Below, in pieces: positions 30,132 through 38,041 of a stretch of 64,000 nt of DNA (position 1 is its first letter; every line of letters starts with the position of its first letter). Made by a program: the position numbers and the translations under genes. The notes beneath the pieces were generated by a model. That model was not told the DNA's origin. It saw only the letters and a program-made list of their open reading frames with translations, and searched no databases. Source of the DNA: Ornithinibacillus sp. 4-3 (GTDB taxonomy: Bacteria > Bacillota > Bacilli > Bacillales > Amphibacillaceae); contig NZ_CP162599.1 in assembly GCF_040958695.1 (NCBI RefSeq), forward strand, positions 24,001-88,000. The letters are read 5' to 3'.

Positions 30132-30983
30132 ATGTTTCTCTATGAAAAAGCACCAGCAAAAATCAATTTATCTTTAGATATCTTAGGAAAACGTCAAGAT
30201 GGTTTTCATGATGTGGAAATGATTATGACTACAATTGATTTATCTGATCGTGTTGAGCTGCACTTACTTGAGAAAGATACGATTAAGGTGTCTTTAGAGA
30301 GTAGATTTGTTCCAAATGATGAACGTAATTTGGCTTATCAAGCAGCGAATTTATTGAAGAAAGAATACCAAGTCTCGCAAGGTGTATTCATTAAAATTGA
30401 TAAAAGTATTCCTGTGTCTGCTGGCCTTGCTGGAGGAAGTAGTGATGCAGCAGCAGTATTACGAGGATTAAATAAATTATGGAATTTAAATATTTCAACA
30501 GAAAAATTAATGCAGCTTGGATTATGTATAGGATCAGACGTCCCTTTTTGTGTTTATAATGGGACAGCCTTAGTAACGGGACGTGGAGAACAGGTTATTC
30601 CTTTACCAGCTCCACCATCCTGTTGGGTTATTCTTGCGAAACCAAATATAGGTGTATCATCTAAAACTATTTTTCATCAAATTAATGTGGAAGAATTATG
30701 GCATCCAAACACACAAAGGATGGTAGATGCGTTATCTGCTGGAGATTTTGCGGAGATGTGTGAGGCAATGGGAAATGCATTAGAATCTATCACTTTTTAT
30801 AATTACCCAGAAGTAGCACGCATAAAAGAAAAGATGAAAAAATCCGGTGCATATAATGTCTTAATGAGTGGAAGTGGGCCGACAATATATGGATTGGTGG
30901 AGCATGAAGGACAAGCACAGCGAGTGTATAATAGCATGAGAGGTTTTTGTGATGAAGTATATATGGTAAGAATAATTGGCTAA
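30132..30983 (+). CDS. ispE: 4-diphosphocytidyl-2-C-methyl-D-erythritol kinase
   Basis: 283 aa GHMP kinase of the non-mevalonate isoprenoid pathway. It opens with [24 protein letters not shown]. The ATP loop is [15 protein letters not shown] near residues 94-108, and the C-terminal motif is [13 protein letters not shown] is AGTAGGTGA. Followed by purR, as in B. subtilis. Confidence 0.96.
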   Translation: MFLYEKAPAKINLSLDILGKRQDGFHDVEMIMTTIDLSDRVELHLLEKDTIKVSLESRFVPNDERNLAYQAANLLKKEYQVSQGVFIKIDKSIPVSAGLAGGSSDAAAVLRGLNKLWNLNISTEKLMQLGLCIGSDVPFCVYNGTALVTGRGEQVIPLPAPPSCWVILAKPNIGVSSKTIFHQINVEELWHPNTQRMVDALSAGDFAEMCEAMGNALESITFYNYPEVARIKEKMKKSGAYNVLMSGSGPTIYGLVEHEGQAQRVYNSMRGFCDEVYMVRIIG

Positions 30984-30992
30984 GACTTGCTT

Positions 30993-31036
30993 GAATCCGT
31001 ACGAAAATGGTATATTTTTATAAAATATTCGGTTTT
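30993..31036 (+). promoter_or_regulatory. Paired PurR boxes upstream of purR
   Basis: Box 2 (31023-31036) reads AAATATTCGGTTTT, matching 13 of 14 positions of the reverse PurBox. Box 1 (30993-31006) reads GAATCCGTACGAAA, weaker at 9 of 14. The gap between them is exactly 16 nt, as in known PurR control regions. B. subtilis purR is autoregulated. Confidence 0.65.
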
Positions 31037-31048
31037 TGAGGTGTAGAA

Positions 31049-31864
31049 ATGAAAAGAAGTCATCGATTGGTTGCATTAACAAATTTCTTTTTAGAAAATC
31101 CAAGTGAACATGTACAACTTCCATTTTTTGTGGAAACATATAAAGCAGCAAAATCCTCGATCAGTGAGGACTTAGATATTATTGATGAAATGTTTCGTCA
31201 TGAGGGAGTAGGTTATTTACAAAGAACTCCTGGTGCAGCTGGGGGTGTACGTTTTATTCCATCTGCCTCAAGGGATAGAAATAAAGCATTTATTGAAAAA
31301 TTATGTAATCAACTAGCAGATCCTACCAGGATTTTACCTGGAGGATATCTTTATATGAGTGATATTTTAGGGAATCCTCAGCTTGTGCGTGAGATTGGCC
31401 GTATTTTTGCCACAGCCTTTGCAGACACAAAAATTGATGTCATTATGACAGTGGCAACTAAAGGAATTCCATTAGCACATGCAGTTGCAACATTTTTGCA
31501 AGTTCCAGTAGTGATTGTAAGACGTGATCCAATAGTGACAGAAGGTTCCTCCGTTAGTATTAATTATGTTTCTGGTTCACCTCAGAAGATTCAAACGATG
31601 GTTTTACCAAAGCGAAGTTTAGCAGAAGGCGCCAATGTTTGTATTATTGATGACTTCATGAAAGCTGGAGGTACAATTGATGGCATGAAGAGTTTATTAG
31701 ATGAGTTCCATGCGAATGTAGCAGCAATTGGTGTGTTAGCTGAAGCTGACGATGAAGAAGATGAACGAATTATTCAAGATTATGTTTCTTTAGTGAAAAT
31801 ATCCAAATTAAATATGAAAAAGAATTTAATTGAAGTGACTTCTGGGAACTTTTTACAAGATTAG
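31049..31864 (+). CDS. purR: Pur operon repressor PurR
   Basis: 271 aa. A winged-helix N-terminus (SHRLVALTNFFLENP) is followed by a phosphoribosyltransferase-like domain that binds PRPP through VCIIDDFMKAGGTIDGM. It represses purine genes; PRPP relieves binding. SD GAGGTG partly follows the downstream PurR box, so repression could also block translation initiation or early elongation. The yabJ gene normally next is missing. Confidence 0.96.
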   Translation: MKRSHRLVALTNFFLENPSEHVQLPFFVETYKAAKSSISEDLDIIDEMFRHEGVGYLQRTPGAAGGVRFIPSASRDRNKAFIEKLCNQLADPTRILPGGYLYMSDILGNPQLVREIGRIFATAFADTKIDVIMTVATKGIPLAHAVATFLQVPVVIVRRDPIVTEGSSVSINYVSGSPQKIQTMVLPKRSLAEGANVCIIDDFMKAGGTIDGMKSLLDEFHANVAAIGVLAEADDEEDERIIQDYVSLVKISKLNMKKNLIEVTSGNFLQD

Positions 31865-31892
31865 AAAAATGATCTGCGGGAATTTTCCTAAG

Positions 31893-31941
31893 AAAAACTA
31901 GGTAATAGCCATCTTTTTAGGCCGGTTTACCTAGTTTTTTT
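31893..31941 (+). terminator. Terminator after purR
   Basis: AAAAACTAGGTAA (31893-31905) pairs with TTACCTAGTTTTT (31927-31939), followed by more T. Confidence 0.85.
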
Positions 31942-32000
31942 ATTGAAAGGAATGAATTTATTCCGCTTTTTTAATTATTTTAACTTTTTTTAATATTTGA

Positions 32001-32027
32001 GAAGGAATTAGAGACTTTATGTAGAAT
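32001..32027 (+). promoter_or_regulatory. Sigma-H promoter of spoVG
   Basis: GAAGGAATT (32001-32009), an 11-nt spacer and GTAGAAT (32021-32027). This satisfies every position of the sigma-H consensus RnAGGAwww-N11/12-RnnGAAT. The DNA upstream is very AT-rich, as at the AbrB-bound B. subtilis spoVG promoter. Confidence 0.85.
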
Positions 32028-32072
32028 ACTGGCTATATGGGGATTTGTAATAGAAAAAGGTGGTGAGACATC

Positions 32073-32363
32073 ATGGAGGTAACTGACGTAAGATTGCGCC
32101 GTGTTAATTCAGAAGGAAGAATGCGTGCGATTGCATCGATTACATTTGATCATGAATTTGTAGTCCATGATATTCGAGTGATCGATGGAAATAACGGTTT
32201 GTTTGTAGCGATGCCATCAAAGCGTACTCCAGACGGTGAGTTTAGAGACATTGCACATCCTATTAATTCAAGTACACGTGCAAAAATTCAAGATGCAGTA
32301 TTAGAAGCGTATCATCAAGAAGGAGAAGAAGAAGTAGAGTATGAAGAAGCAGGTGCTTCCTAA
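32073..32363 (+). CDS. spoVG: Septation regulator / RNA-binding protein SpoVG
   Basis: 96 aa, [24 protein letters not shown] then [31 protein letters not shown], the invariant SpoVG core. It is a small nucleic-acid-binding protein affecting asymmetric septation and many post-transcriptional targets. The C-terminal tail is acidic. SD AAAGGTGGTGA precedes the ATG. It is driven by the sigma-H promoter just upstream. Confidence 0.97.
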   Translation: MEVTDVRLRRVNSEGRMRAIASITFDHEFVVHDIRVIDGNNGLFVAMPSKRTPDGEFRDIAHPINSSTRAKIQDAVLEAYHQEGEEEVEYEEAGAS

Positions 32364-32410
32364 GCATTTCTGATTTTCCAAAAGAAGGTTATGAAGTATC
32401 CTTCTCGCAA

Positions 32411-32580
32411 GAGGTTGAGACAAAGGAAAAAACTTAGTTTATAAATCAAACAGTATACAAATAAAGCATAGGAAATATGTGTAGATCCTTTATGGGAAAA
32501 CAAAACATATCTTCAAAGCGAATATCTGTACAATACATGTTTGGAATGAACTAAGAAATTAATTCTTTTGTTTTAACCTC
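32411..32580. repeat. MITE-like element family A, short copy (170 bp)
   Basis: The ends are inverted: GAGGTTGAGACAAAGGAAAA on the left, and on the right the complement of GAGGTTAAAACAAAAGAATT. The copy shares TAGGAAATATG-GTAGA and ATGTTTGGAAT blocks with the larger copy at 37639-37982. It lacks that copy's GC-rich middle. It carries no ORF, and no target duplication is obvious. Confidence 0.7.
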
Positions 32581-32707
32581 TTTTTGCCATTTATAAGAAA
32601 ACAGAATTTATAATTACTATGAAAACATGTAACAGAAATGTTACAAATAGAATAAAAAATAGTTTTTAAGAATAAGAGCTTTGGTTTAATCCACTTCCTG
32701 TTGTAAA

Positions 32708-32979
32708 ATATACTTATAGAGGTTGTTCAAAAAGCCCAATAAACATGACACATCGAATAGAGGAACTTCGACTAAGTTCCGACATGTCCTGTGTCGAACG
32801 TCAAAGTCATCACATCCTGTGAAAGTCGTTGGCTTGCTTTTCTGTTACTCAAAGCTGTGCCGCCTCGAACTTTCGACGTACACGATGTACTAGTATCGGT
32901 GTTGCAACAGGACGTTGCGAACTTTACCGATGACGACTTTTTTATCGGATTTTTTGAACATATACTTATAGAGGTTGTT
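32708..32979. repeat. MITE-like element family B, complete copy
   Basis: Terminal GTTCAAAAAG (32725-32734) and CTTTTTTATCGG-ATTTTTTGAAC (ending 32959) are inverse. A 20-bp exact direct repeat, ATATACTTATAGAGGTTGTT, brackets it at 32708-32727 and 32960-32979. It contains four short hairpins: 32780-32796, 32810-32822, 32878-32890 and 32904-32918. No transposase is present, so it would be non-autonomous. Confidence 0.7.
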
Positions 32980-33076
32980 ATTACTTCTATACAAGAAGCG
33001 TAATAACTATTTATCAAATTGATTTTCTAGTAAATATCATAGATTTTCAATTGAAGTTATTTCCATCTTGCTTCGC

Positions 33077-33105
33077 TTGAAAAGTAAAATCAATTAAGAT
33101 ATATT
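33077..33105 (+). promoter_or_regulatory. Sigma-A promoter of glmU
   Basis: TTGAAA (33077-33082), a 17-bp spacer, TATATT (33100-33105), 30 bp before the start codon. Confidence 0.6.
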
Positions 33106-33135
33106 CATAAAGGAAATAGGAATGGAGGTTACTTC

Positions 33136-34509
33136 ATGACAAAACGTTTCGCAGTTATATTGGCAGCAGGCCAAGGAACGAGAATGAAGTCAAAACTGTA
33201 CAAAGTTCTTCATCCAGTAGTAGGAAAGCCAATGGTTCAACATGTTATGGATCAACTATCTGTTGTCCAATTAGAAGAAACAGTAACGGTAGTCGGTTTC
33301 GGCGCAGAGAAAGTAATAGAGACAATTGGTGATCAATGTAATTTCGTCATTCAAGAAGAACAATTAGGAACAGGACATGCAGTACTGCAAGTAGAAGAAT
33401 TATTGAAAAACCGAGAAGGAACTACAATTGTTGTATGTGGAGATACACCATTGATTACTGGTGAAACATACCAGGCACTTTTTGAACACCATGAAAAAAC
33501 AGGTTCTAAGGCAACTATTTTAACTGCAATAGCGCCAAACCCTACAGGATACGGTAGGGTCATTCGTAATGCTGAAAATGAAGTAGAACGAATTGTTGAG
33601 CATAAGGATGCAAGTACTGAAGAACTATCAGTAAAAGAAATTAACACAGGCACTTATTGTTTTGATAATCAAGCTTTATTTCAAGCTTTACAGCATGTTT
33701 CGAATGATAATGCACAAGGTGAATACTATTTGCCTGATGTAATTGAAATTTTAAAGGATGCATCAGAATCTGTATCCGCATATTTAACACCAGATTTCGA
33801 AGAGACATTAGGTGTAAATGATCGAGTTGCATTAGCGCAAGCAGAAAAAACAATGAAGAAGCGCATTAATGAATCTCATATGCGTAATGGCGTAACGATT
33901 ATTGATCCAGATAATACATACATTGGTTTAGATGTAATCATTGAATCGGATGTTGTAATACACCCTGGAACTGTACTTCATGGAAAAACAACGATTCATG
34001 CAGATGCAGAGATAGGTCCATATGCTGAAATTACAAATAGTACAATTGGTGAAGGGTCTGTGATTAAGCAAAGTGTGATTACAGATAGTCAGATTGGAGA
34101 GCAAGCAGAGATAGGTCCATATGCTCGTATTCGTCCTGAATCTATACTCGGCAATAATGTGAAGATAGGACATTTTGTAGAAGTAAAAAAATCAACTATT
34201 GGAAATGATAGTAAGGTACCACATTTAAGTTACATAGGCGATGCAAAAATTGGTACAGGAGTTAATATTGGCTGTGGAGCAATTACAGTAAATTATGATG
34301 GTATGAATAAGTTTGAAACAAAAATAGAAGATAATGTATTTGTTGGCTGCAACTCAAATTTAATTGCACCCGTAACTATTGGAAAAGATTCGTATATAGC
34401 TGCAGGTTCAACAATTAATCAAGATGTACCAGAAGAATCTTTATCTATTGCTCGTGCAAGACAATTGAATAAAGAAGGCTACGCATCAAAAATAAAGAAA
34501 AGAAAATAA
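33136..34509 (+). CDS. glmU: Bifunctional UDP-N-acetylglucosamine pyrophosphorylase / glucosamine-1-phosphate N-acetyltransferase
   Basis: 457 aa. The N-terminal uridylyltransferase has [19 protein letters not shown]. The C-terminal left-handed beta-helix is built of hexapeptide repeats ([30 protein letters not shown]) with the acetyl-transfer region [13 protein letters not shown]. It makes UDP-GlcNAc for the cell wall. SD is GGAGG. It is followed by prs 22 bp later. Confidence 0.97.
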   Translation: MTKRFAVILAAGQGTRMKSKLYKVLHPVVGKPMVQHVMDQLSVVQLEETVTVVGFGAEKVIETIGDQCNFVIQEEQLGTGHAVLQVEELLKNREGTTIVVCGDTPLITGETYQALFEHHEKTGSKATILTAIAPNPTGYGRVIRNAENEVERIVEHKDASTEELSVKEINTGTYCFDNQALFQALQHVSNDNAQGEYYLPDVIEILKDASESVSAYLTPDFEETLGVNDRVALAQAEKTMKKRINESHMRNGVTIIDPDNTYIGLDVIIESDVVIHPGTVLHGKTTIHADAEIGPYAEITNSTIGEGSVIKQSVITDSQIGEQAEIGPYARIRPESILGNNVKIGHFVEVKKSTIGNDSKVPHLSYIGDAKIGTGVNIGCGAITVNYDGMNKFETKIEDNVFVGCNSNLIAPVTIGKDSYIAAGSTINQDVPEESLSIARARQLNKEGYASKIKKRK

Positions 34510-34531
34510 ATCTATTGGAGGTCTTTTACTC

Positions 34532-35485
34532 ATGACATCTGTTTGTAAAGATGACAAATTAAAAGTAATTACATTAAATTCTAACCGTAAGTTAGCTGAA
34601 GAAATCGCTGCTCACATCGGTGCACCATTAAGTAAGTCTATCGTCACGGCATTTAGTGATGGAGAAATTCGAATTAATTTAGAAGAAAGTGTTCGTGGAT
34701 ATGATGTATATGTTGTACAATCCACTAGTGATCCAGTGAATCAGCATACAATGGAACTCCTAATTATGATTGATGCGTTAAAGCGAGCTTCTGCAAGATC
34801 AATTAATATAGTAATGCCATATTATGGTTATGCTAGACAAGATCGAAAAGCGCGAGCGCGTGAGCCAATTACAGCGAAACTAATTGCAAACTTATTAGAA
34901 ACAGCTGGAGCAACTCGTGTTATTGCACTTGATTTACATGCACCACAAATTCAAGGATTCTTCGATATGCCAATTGACCATTTACAAGGTGTGCCAATTA
35001 TAGCAGACTATTTAAAAACAAAAGAACTAGAAGATGTTGTTGTAGTTTCTCCTGATCATGGTGGAGTAACGCGTGCACGTCGTTTAGCAGAGCGATTAAA
35101 AGCACCAATTGGAATTATTGATAAAAGAAGACCACGTCCAAATGTAGCAGAAATAATGAATATTATTGGTAATATTGAAGGTAAAACAGCAATTTTAATT
35201 GATGATATTATTGATACAGCTGGAACAATTACATTAGCTGCTAATGCATTGATAGAGAATGGTGCTACAGCGGTATATGCATGCTGCACACATCCTGTAT
35301 TATCAGGACCAGCTATAGAGCGTATTGCTGATTCGGCAATCAAAGAATTAATTGTTACTAATACAATTCCATTACCAGAAGAAAAGAATATTGATAAAGT
35401 GACACAGCTCTCTGTTGCACCATTAATTGGTGAAGCAATTATGCGTGTTCACAATAAAGAGTCAGTTAGTAGTTTATTCGATTAA
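34532..35485 (+). CDS. prs: Ribose-phosphate pyrophosphokinase
   Basis: 317 aa. It makes PRPP from ribose-5-phosphate and ATP. It has [28 protein letters not shown] (metal/ATP), [16 protein letters not shown] and the PRPP loop [22 protein letters not shown] precedes the ATG. The 3' end contains the -35 of the likely sigma-B promoter for ctc. Confidence 0.97.
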   Translation: MTSVCKDDKLKVITLNSNRKLAEEIAAHIGAPLSKSIVTAFSDGEIRINLEESVRGYDVYVVQSTSDPVNQHTMELLIMIDALKRASARSINIVMPYYGYARQDRKARAREPITAKLIANLLETAGATRVIALDLHAPQIQGFFDMPIDHLQGVPIIADYLKTKELEDVVVVSPDHGGVTRARRLAERLKAPIGIIDKRRPRPNVAEIMNIIGNIEGKTAILIDDIIDTAGTITLAANALIENGATAVYACCTHPVLSGPAIERIADSAIKELIVTNTIPLPEEKNIDKVTQLSVAPLIGEAIMRVHNKESVSSLFD

Positions 35486-35497
35486 GAAAAAGGGTAT
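35472..35497 (+). promoter_or_regulatory. Sigma-B-type promoter for ctc
   Basis: GTTTAT (35472-35477), a 14-nt spacer and GGGTAT (35492-35497). The consensus is GTTTAA-N12/15-GGGWAW. It overlaps the prs stop codon. B. subtilis ctc is a classical general-stress gene under sigma-B. Confidence 0.7.
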
Positions 35498-35624
35498 AGT
35501 ACTTTATTATAATCGAAGAATGGTGCGATAAAGTGGAATCTTCCATTTTATTATCCATCGTCAAATGAGAGTAATACATGGCAATGGTAGAACTGTTCTC
35601 AGAAATGAGTTGGAGGTATTTATG

Positions 35625-36263
35625 ATGTCATTAAAACTGAAAGCGTCATTGAGAGAAGATCTAAGAAGTTCAGCAACAAAGGAATTAAGAAATAGTGGAC
35701 TAGTACCAGCAGTAGTATATGGAAAAGGTGAAGAAGCGAAGGCTGTATCTGTCGATAGTATTGAGCTAGTGAAATTGATTCGCGATCAAGGTAGAAACGC
35801 AATTTTTTCATTAGATATCGAGGGAGGTAAACCTTTACAGGTAATGTTGCATGATTATCAAGCTCATGCTTTGCGTGATCATTTAGTACACGTTGACTTT
35901 TTCAAGGTGAATCTGACTGAAGAGATGGATGTTCAAGTGCCAGTACAATTAGATGGAGAGCCAGAAGGAGCTAGAGAAGGCGGAATTCTGCAGCAATCAT
36001 TATACGAATTACAAGTACGTGCTATGCCAAATGATATTCCAGAGGAAATTAGCATAGATATTTCTGCACTAAATATTGGTGATAGTATCAGCGTCGAAGA
36101 TTTACCAAAAGCAGATCTTTACACAGTGTTAGATGAACCTGATGCAACCATAGCAAGCGTTCTTCCACCAGCATTAGAAGAAGAGGAAGAAGAAGCTCCA
36201 GAAGCAGGGACTGCGGAACCAGAGCTTGTAGATGCAGAATCTGAAGAAAATGAAGAAGGATAA
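35625..36263 (+). CDS. ctc: 50S ribosomal protein L25 / general stress protein Ctc
   Basis: 212 aa. The N-terminal L25 5S-rRNA-binding domain (LREDLRSSATKELRNSGLVPAVVYG) is followed by a CTC-type C-terminal beta domain and a glutamate-rich tail. ATG 35625 is chosen because GGAGGT lies at 35612-35617; ATG 35622 is in frame and closer. The frame extends back to 35565 without similarity. Confidence 0.94.
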   Translation: MSLKLKASLREDLRSSATKELRNSGLVPAVVYGKGEEAKAVSVDSIELVKLIRDQGRNAIFSLDIEGGKPLQVMLHDYQAHALRDHLVHVDFFKVNLTEEMDVQVPVQLDGEPEGAREGGILQQSLYELQVRAMPNDIPEEISIDISALNIGDSISVEDLPKADLYTVLDEPDATIASVLPPALEEEEEEAPEAGTAEPELVDAESEENEEG

Positions 36264-36358
36264 TCCTTTTCAAAAGTGAATCCTTACTATATACAGAAAC
36301 CCTCCTTACAAGATGCTTTATCTTAAAGGAGGGGTTATTGTATTGTTTACAGAAAAAT

Positions 36359-36450
36359 TTTCGATGTGCTAGTATTGGTGTTGCAATAGGATGTTGCGAA
36401 CTTAACCGATGATAGTCCTTTTATCGAACTTTTTGAACATATACTTAAAT
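36359..36450. repeat. Right part of MITE-like family B element between ctc and pth
   Basis: It shares CGATGTGCTAGTAT-GGTGTTGCAA, AACTTAACCGATGA and CTTTTTGAACATATACTTA with the copies at 1-112 and 32708-32979. It contains the hairpin GCAATAGGATGTTGC (36383-36397). A partial inverted repeat, CCCTCCTT/AAGGAGGGG, just upstream (36300-36335) may terminate ctc. Confidence 0.7.
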
Positions 36451-36473
36451 ATAAATAATAGAGGAAGAATACT

Positions 36474-37034
36474 ATGAAATGTATTATTGGTCTAGGCAAT
36501 CCAGGTAAAAAATATGAAAATACTCGTCATAATATTGGGTTTATGGTGATGGATGCATTAGCAAAGCGTCATCAATGGGACTTCAATCAATCTAAATTTA
36601 ATGGAGTTTATGCATTAGAACACTTCAATCAAGAAAAGGTTGTTTTATTAAAGCCACAAACATATATGAATCTATCGGGAGAATCTGTACGACCATTAAT
36701 CGATTTTTATCAGATTGACGTAGAAGATATCCTTGTTATTTATGATGATCTTGATTTACCATTAGGGAAAATTCGCTTGCGTCAAAAGGGTGGTCATGGT
36801 GGACATAATGGAATTCGTTCTCTGATTGATCATTTAGGGACAAAGGATTTTAAACGAATTCGTATTGGTGTAGGCAGACCAACTAGCTCTATCCCTGTTG
36901 TAAAGTATGTATTAAATCCATTTGCTAAAGAAGAACAAGAAGATGTAGAGATTAGTATTCAACAATCGGCAGATGCGTGTGAAGCATGGTTAGAAAGAAG
37001 CTTTGTTGATGTTATGAATGATTTTAATAAATAA
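36474..37034 (+). CDS. pth: Peptidyl-tRNA hydrolase
   Basis: 186 aa. It releases peptides from stalled peptidyl-tRNA. It opens [23 protein letters not shown], with catalytic H19. [15 protein letters not shown] and [26 protein letters not shown] follow. Called spoVC in B. subtilis. SD AGAGGAAG precedes the ATG. Confidence 0.97.
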   Translation: MKCIIGLGNPGKKYENTRHNIGFMVMDALAKRHQWDFNQSKFNGVYALEHFNQEKVVLLKPQTYMNLSGESVRPLIDFYQIDVEDILVIYDDLDLPLGKIRLRQKGGHGGHNGIRSLIDHLGTKDFKRIRIGVGRPTSSIPVVKYVLNPFAKEEQEDVEISIQQSADACEAWLERSFVDVMNDFNK

Positions 37035-37173
37035 AGGTCTCTCACTAATATTCATGTTCTTTATATACATATGCGCATATAATAGATAAAGCAGATGATA
37101 AAGTATAAAAGAATTTTTTTAGGTTAAACTGAAGGATACTTCGCATGCTTTAGCTTAAGGAGGATTCTATAAA

Positions 37174-37401
37174 ATGCTTATCTATCAATGTGTTCATTGT
37201 CAGCATGTTCTTGCTGAAATAAATCAATTATATTGTGATATGAGTGATTTGGGGATCAAACAGCTATCTGAATCAGAGAGAAAAACAATGGTAAAACAGC
37301 GTGATAATGGTGATATTATTGTTCAGACGATTTGTGAGAGTTGTGAAGAGACATTGTCAAAAAATCCAGAGTATCATGGATTAGATTATTTTATACATTA
37401 A
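37174..37401 (+). CDS. fin: Anti-sigma-F factor Fin
   Basis: 75 aa. Two CxxC pairs (CVHCQHV near residue 6, CESCEET near 57) form the zinc site of Fin. In B. subtilis it helps switch the forespore from sigma-F to sigma-G. SD AAGGAGGA precedes the ATG. A weak sigma-F-like pattern, GTATA-N14-GGTTAAACTG, lies at 37103-37131. Position between pth and mfd is conserved. Confidence 0.93.
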   Translation: MLIYQCVHCQHVLAEINQLYCDMSDLGIKQLSESERKTMVKQRDNGDIIVQTICESCEETLSKNPEYHGLDYFIH

Positions 37402-37464
37402 CAATTAAATAGCCTAAATGATTTACTATGCCAATTCTAAAGGTAGAATGCTTAGAGTAGGCAA

Positions 37465-37496
37465 GCTTTGGTTTGAACAACCAAGGCGTTTTTTGG
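37465..37496 (+). terminator. Terminator after fin
   Basis: GCTTTGGTT (37465-37473) pairs with AACCAAGGC (37479-37487), followed by GTTTTTT. Confidence 0.85.
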
Positions 37497-37638
37497 CGTA
37501 TAAGGAATTATCTTTATTTAGTAGAATACTCCCATCCCTCTAGGTGATGAGATGACTATTTTCCCTGTTTGTTTTAAACTCATGGAATACTGAAAATAGA
37601 AAGAAGCCTGAAGTTGGTATACAAAAGATGAATTTGAA

Positions 37639-37982
37639 GAGACTGAGACAAAAGGAAAAACTAAGTTTGAAATCGAACAATATTCAAATGAAGCGTAGGA
37701 AATATGCGTAGACCTCGTTGGCTAAAGTCGGTCACGTCCTGTGACCAACGCTGACACTAGGACATCGTGTCCGTCGTGGGAGGAAGGCCTAGGTGAGACC
37801 CCGCAGTGCGTAGCACGAGGCAGACAAGTACGCCACGTCACGAGAGCAACGTCTGCATTAGGACGTCCTGTCCGTCGAGGCTCTCCAGCTACCCATGGAA
37901 AGCGAAGTATATTTACGAAGCGGTTATTTGCACAATTTATGTTTGGAATTAGCCAAGTAATAAATCCTTTTGTTCCAATCTC
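37639..37982. repeat. MITE-like element family A, long copy with GC-rich core (344 bp)
   Basis: The left end, GAGACTGAGACAAAAGGAAA, is the inverse of the right end (complement of GAGATTGGAACAAAAGGATT). The outer parts match 32411-32580. The middle is markedly GC-richer than the surroundings and contains GGTGAGACCCCGCAG and GGAAAGCGAAG, blocks that I recall from repeats common in Bacillaceae. Three short hairpins: 37730-37746, 37760-37772 and 37861-37873. Open frames inside (about 37741-37986) are not supported as genes. Confidence 0.7.
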
Positions 37983-38041
37983 ATAGCTGTAATAATGACA
38001 AAGAAAATGTGTTCGATACGTACACATGGGGGTTTTTTTAG

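Larger units (their letters stand above)
32364..33135. other. Repeat-rich gap between spoVG and glmU
   Basis: A 772-bp gap holding family A (32411-32580), a short AT-rich spacer with a TGTAAC/GTTACA inverted repeat near 32625-32646, family B (32708-32979) and the glmU promoter. No gene is supported. Short open frames at about 32790-33000 are within the repeat. Confidence 0.6.
37402..38041. other. Gap between fin and mfd
   Basis: A 640-bp gap that contains the fin terminator and the long family A element. The remainder (37500-37638) is AT-rich with no supported feature. Confidence 0.5.

Noticed and set aside
32772..33017. 70-81 aa open frames on both strands upstream of glmU
   Set aside because: They sit inside the family B repeat; composition and lack of SD argue against coding.
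37741..37986. 81-aa and 116-aa open frames on both strands
   Set aside because: They lie in the GC-rich core of a repeat element, lack ribosome binding sites and show no protein family pattern.
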